A stretch of 64,000 bases of DNA from Marinomonas profundi (GTDB lineage Bacteria > Pseudomonadota > Gammaproteobacteria > Pseudomonadales > Marinomonadaceae), in assembly GCF_020694005.1 (NCBI RefSeq), contig NZ_CP073013.1, positions 1,808,578 to 1,872,577 on the forward strand, read 5' to 3'. The notes beneath the pieces are model-generated. The model did not search any database and was not told the origin of the DNA. It saw only the letters and a program-made list of their open reading frames with translations. This document shows positions 61,754 through 64,000 of the stretch, piece by piece (position 1 is the first letter of the stretch; the number at the start of each line of letters is the position of its first letter). A program made the translations under genes and the position numbers.

Positions 61754-63682
61754 TTAGTGATGGGCAATCACGTCGTTAACGGCTTTGGAAATCAGATCCC
61801 TTTTCACCAAGGTGCGTTTCACCGGTTTATCAAACCAAAAATCCATCGGCTGATCAAAACCGATGCCGTGCATGTAGTTGTAGAGCGCTTTGCGCAACCC
61901 GTCGCCTAGCATGTCATGATCGGTGCCGGTCGGATCGGTGAAATCCACATCGTTTTCCGCGAATAAAATATCAGGGCGCTCCGCGAGGGTGATGCCGTAT
62001 TCAGCGGGGTTGATACCAATGGGGCTGTGCGCTGTGGCGGCGAATCGGTGCCAGAAAGCCGATTGAAAACAGCCTTGCGCCATCATCTGCCGTACCATTT
62101 CTAGCGCATCAATGGTTTCTTGTTCGGTTTGCGTTGGAAAGCCGTACATCAGGTAGGAATGCACTAAAATATCGGCATCGCTGAAGGCTTTGGTGACGCG
62201 CGCTACTTGTTCAACGCTGACGCCTTTTTTCATCAGTTTGAGTAATCGATCCGAGGCGACTTCAAGACCACCACTGACGGCGATACAACCAGAATCTGCC
62301 AATAGCTGACAACGCTCTGGCGTAAAGGTTTTTTCAAAACGAATATTGCCCCACCAGCTGATGACCACGCCGCGCTCGATTAAACGTCGTGCCAGCGCAA
62401 ATAACGCTTTTGGCGGCGCGGCTTCGTCGACAAAGTGGAAACCGGTTTGTCCGGTTTCGGCGATCAACTCTTCAATACGATCCACCAGAATATCGGCACC
62501 AGCGGCATCGTAACGGTCGATGTAATCCAGTGTCACATCGCAAAAACTGCATTTGCGCCAGTAACAACCGTGAGCAATGGTCAGCTTGTTCCAGCGGCCA
62601 TCGCTCCAGATGCGGTGCATAGGATTGAGCATTTCACACAAGGACAAGTATTCTGTTAACGGCAAGCCATCGTAAATGGGCGTACCGACATCGGTTTGGG
62701 GAATATCATGCAGCTCGGCGTTTTCATTGTAGTGAACATAGGGTTCGCCGTTTTCGTCTTCTGCAAGAAAGTAAGTACGCACTAACTCATCAATTTCACG
62801 CTTGCCGTCGAAGAATTCTAGCAAGGTCATAAAAGGCCGTTCGCCATCATCCAAACAAATAAAATCGACAAACTCAAACACGCGCGGGTCTTTTAGTGCG
62901 CGCAGTTCGGTATTGATAAAACCGCCACCCAATACAATCGGCAGATCAGGATTAATGGCTTTACAGGTTTGTGCGATACGCAGTGCGCCCAGCATATTGC
63001 CGGGGAAAGGCACGGTTAACGCCACCACGCTAGGTTGGGTTTCTTCCAAGTATTGCTCGACCAACTGTTCTAGAATTTCCGAACTAAAGCTCGGCTCGCC
63101 CATCAATGTGTTGTAGAGATCGTCAAAACTTGGGTTTGCCGCCGCTAAACGCTCACCATAACGGCTGACTTCAAAATACGGGTCAACGCCCTGAGTAATC
63201 ACTGCAGACAGATCATTGATAAACAAGGTGGCTAAATACTTGGCTTTGTCCTGTACGCCGAGATTCCCAAAGGCGGTTTTTAGAATATCGCCAGACACGG
63301 CTTCCATTTGCGCGATAGCATCGAACGCTGGGCCTTCTGGCAAAAAACGACGAGAGACAATACGCAACGCAAGGCTAGAATCTTTGCCCTGCAAAAAGCG
63401 AATCGCAGGTTCGACACAGAGGCGATAACGGTCAAATTCCGCCAGAAAGGTAAAGATCACATCGGGCAGCTCATCGTCTTCAAAGGATTCGAAGTTGTCT
63501 TCCACATGCTGACGGATAATATCCAGCGCTGGGGCTGTCATCATCTCAAGGAAAAGCTCAATGGCCGGATCTCGCTGCACCGCCTCATAACCCCGAGAGC
63601 GCAAAAAACCAGTCAGATACGCTGTCGCGGGATACGGCGTATTCAGTTGCGTCATGGGTGGGGTCATCAGAAGAACGGTCAT
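61754..63682 (-). CDS. B12-binding-type radical SAM protein, unknown reaction
   Basis: 642-aa protein with the layout of cobalamin-dependent radical SAM enzymes. The start is MTVLLMTPPMTQLNTPYPATAYLTGF, the typical N-terminal lead. A Rossmann-like region spans about 215-280 (PSVVALTVPFPGN...IVLGGGFINTE). The radical SAM core holds HGCYWRKCSFCD (Cys373, Cys378, Cys381), then FHFVDEAAP and a GGLE motif (VSGGLEVASDRL). The cysteine spacing is CX4CX2C rather than the common CX3CX2C. The reaction is unknown. It is a single gene, divergent from a cobalamin riboswitch, which agrees with B12 use but does not prove it. Confidence 0.85.
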   Translation of the reverse strand: MTVLLMTPPMTQLNTPYPATAYLTGFLRSRGYEAVQRDPAIELFLEMMTAPALDIIRQHVEDNFESFEDDELPDVIFTFLAEFDRYRLCVEPAIRFLQGKDSSLALRIVSRRFLPEGPAFDAIAQMEAVSGDILKTAFGNLGVQDKAKYLATLFINDLSAVITQGVDPYFEVSRYGERLAAANPSFDDLYNTLMGEPSFSSEILEQLVEQYLEETQPSVVALTVPFPGNMLGALRIAQTCKAINPDLPIVLGGGFINTELRALKDPRVFEFVDFICLDDGERPFMTLLEFFDGKREIDELVRTYFLAEDENGEPYVHYNENAELHDIPQTDVGTPIYDGLPLTEYLSLCEMLNPMHRIWSDGRWNKLTIAHGCYWRKCSFCDVTLDYIDRYDAAGADILVDRIEELIAETGQTGFHFVDEAAPPKALFALARRLIERGVVISWWGNIRFEKTFTPERCQLLADSGCIAVSGGLEVASDRLLKLMKKGVSVEQVARVTKAFSDADILVHSYLMYGFPTQTEQETIDALEMVRQMMAQGCFQSAFWHRFAATAHSPIGINPAEYGITLAERPDILFAENDVDFTDPTGTDHDMLGDGLRKALYNYMHGIGFDQPMDFWFDKPVKRTLVKRDLISKAVNDVIAHH

Positions 63683-63835
63683 AGCTTGCCTTTAAAATAA
63701 AACCTGAACGGAATAAGGCGGATTCTAGCATTTAACGGTTTAAAGAGGTCAGGTCCCTTAAAAAATAATGTCTAGGTTAGAGACAGTCTTATTAGATGTT
63801 TAAAGGTTCTGGCCCCTTTAAACCTGTGTTAGAGT

Positions 63836-64000
63836 ACGCGCCGTTACAGGTTGCTGACCCAGTGTTAGCAATAATAGGGAAGTCAGTGCAATTCTGACGC
63901 TGCCCCCGCAACGGTAAAAAAAGTCAAACTTTGCCAATACGCCACTGTGGTTCACCATGGGAAGGCGGCAAAGCTAGCATTCGCTACTTTTGAGTCCGGA
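63836..64000 (+). promoter_or_regulatory. Cobalamin riboswitch, cut by the window end
   Basis: This plus-strand leader has the conserved parts in order: ACAGGTTGCTGA (63844 on), GGGAAGTCAGTGCAATTCTGACGCTGCCCCCGCAAC (split here only by name; 63879-63916) and GGTAA. The B12-box region GCCACTG...CACCATGGGAAGGCGG follows near 63941-63969, and TGAGTCCGGA at the very end is the start of the closing helix. It controls a gene beyond 64000, most often a B12 uptake (btuB) or cobalamin-biosynthesis gene, or a B12-independent isozyme. The regulated gene cannot be seen. Confidence 0.93.

Noticed and set aside
1-64000. Prophage, plasmid origin, tRNA or rRNA genes
   Set aside because: No phage structural genes, replication initiator, anticodon-arm cloverleaf or rRNA segments were recognised anywhere in the window.

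Overview
The window looks like a chromosomal segment of a marine gammaproteobacterium, most probably a Marinomonas-like member of the Oceanospirillales. That placement is an inference from gene content and style: moderate GC, many ABC and secondary importers for peptides, amino acids, dicarboxylates and betaine, three chemoreceptor genes, glutathionylspermidine synthetase/amidase, a RIO1-type kinase, and a cobalamin riboswitch. No rRNA or tRNA gene was recognised.

Layout. 0.3-6.1 kb (minus strand): a complete dppABCDF-type peptide importer with a strong hairpin between dppA and dppB. 6.6-14.7 kb: single metabolic genes (beta-hydroxyacid dehydrogenase, SGNH esterase, DUF4432 epimerase-like protein, gamma-glutamylcyclotransferase-like protein, Ada, YpfH-like esterase) and a Cache-domain chemoreceptor. 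14.7-17.9 kb: a second Cache chemoreceptor split at codon 17 by a 1,174-bp IS5-group insertion sequence. Both terminal repeats and a CAAG target duplication are visible, and the two halves rejoin in frame. 18.1-21.0 kb: a TauE/SafE permease and a lone SWIM zinc-finger protein. 21.4-24.1 kb: a small, decaying integron-type cassette cluster without an integrase. It carries attC sites, a HEPN-like gene split by an amber codon, an orphan cassette protein, a Phd antitoxin stub, an intact parDE pair, and a diguanylate-cyclase fragment joined to a beheaded HigA-type antidote gene.

24.1-31.7 kb: tag, a LysR regulator, and a divergent aapJQMP amino-acid ABC importer followed by a FAD amine/amino-acid oxidase, which reads as a regulated uptake-and-oxidation unit. 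31.8-42.8 kb: nucleotidase, a dead RelE toxin, a soluble PAS-PAS chemoreceptor (BdlA-like), an ATP-grasp protein, RarD, an MFS carrier, a VTT-membrane/disulfide-reductase fusion, a LysR/TauE divergent pair and a YgjP-like metallopeptidase. 42.7-46.8 kb: yhhQ followed by a repeat-rich zone holding 112-bp tandem repeats that run into a beheaded tetR, and two roughly 100-bp inverted repeats about 3 kb apart. One of these inverted repeats overlaps the 3' end of the rhlE-like gene. The zone also holds the RIO1 kinase and an unrecognised 304-aa gene.

46.8-63.7 kb: rhlE-like helicase, ornithine-cyclodeaminase-family enzyme, porin, gss, Old Yellow Enzyme, aminotransferase, GFA-family protein, free-standing Lrp ligand-binding domain, DAACS symporter, a phosphatase/lipid-kinase fusion, a BCCT betaine-type carrier, and a B12-type radical SAM protein with CX4CX2C spacing. 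The last 165 bases are a cobalamin riboswitch that controls a gene beyond the window.

The most notable content is the cassette cluster and the trail of broken genes around it. Four toxin-antitoxin loci occur at three sites and only one is intact. The IS-split chemoreceptor and the inverted-repeat pair are further signs of genome remodelling.
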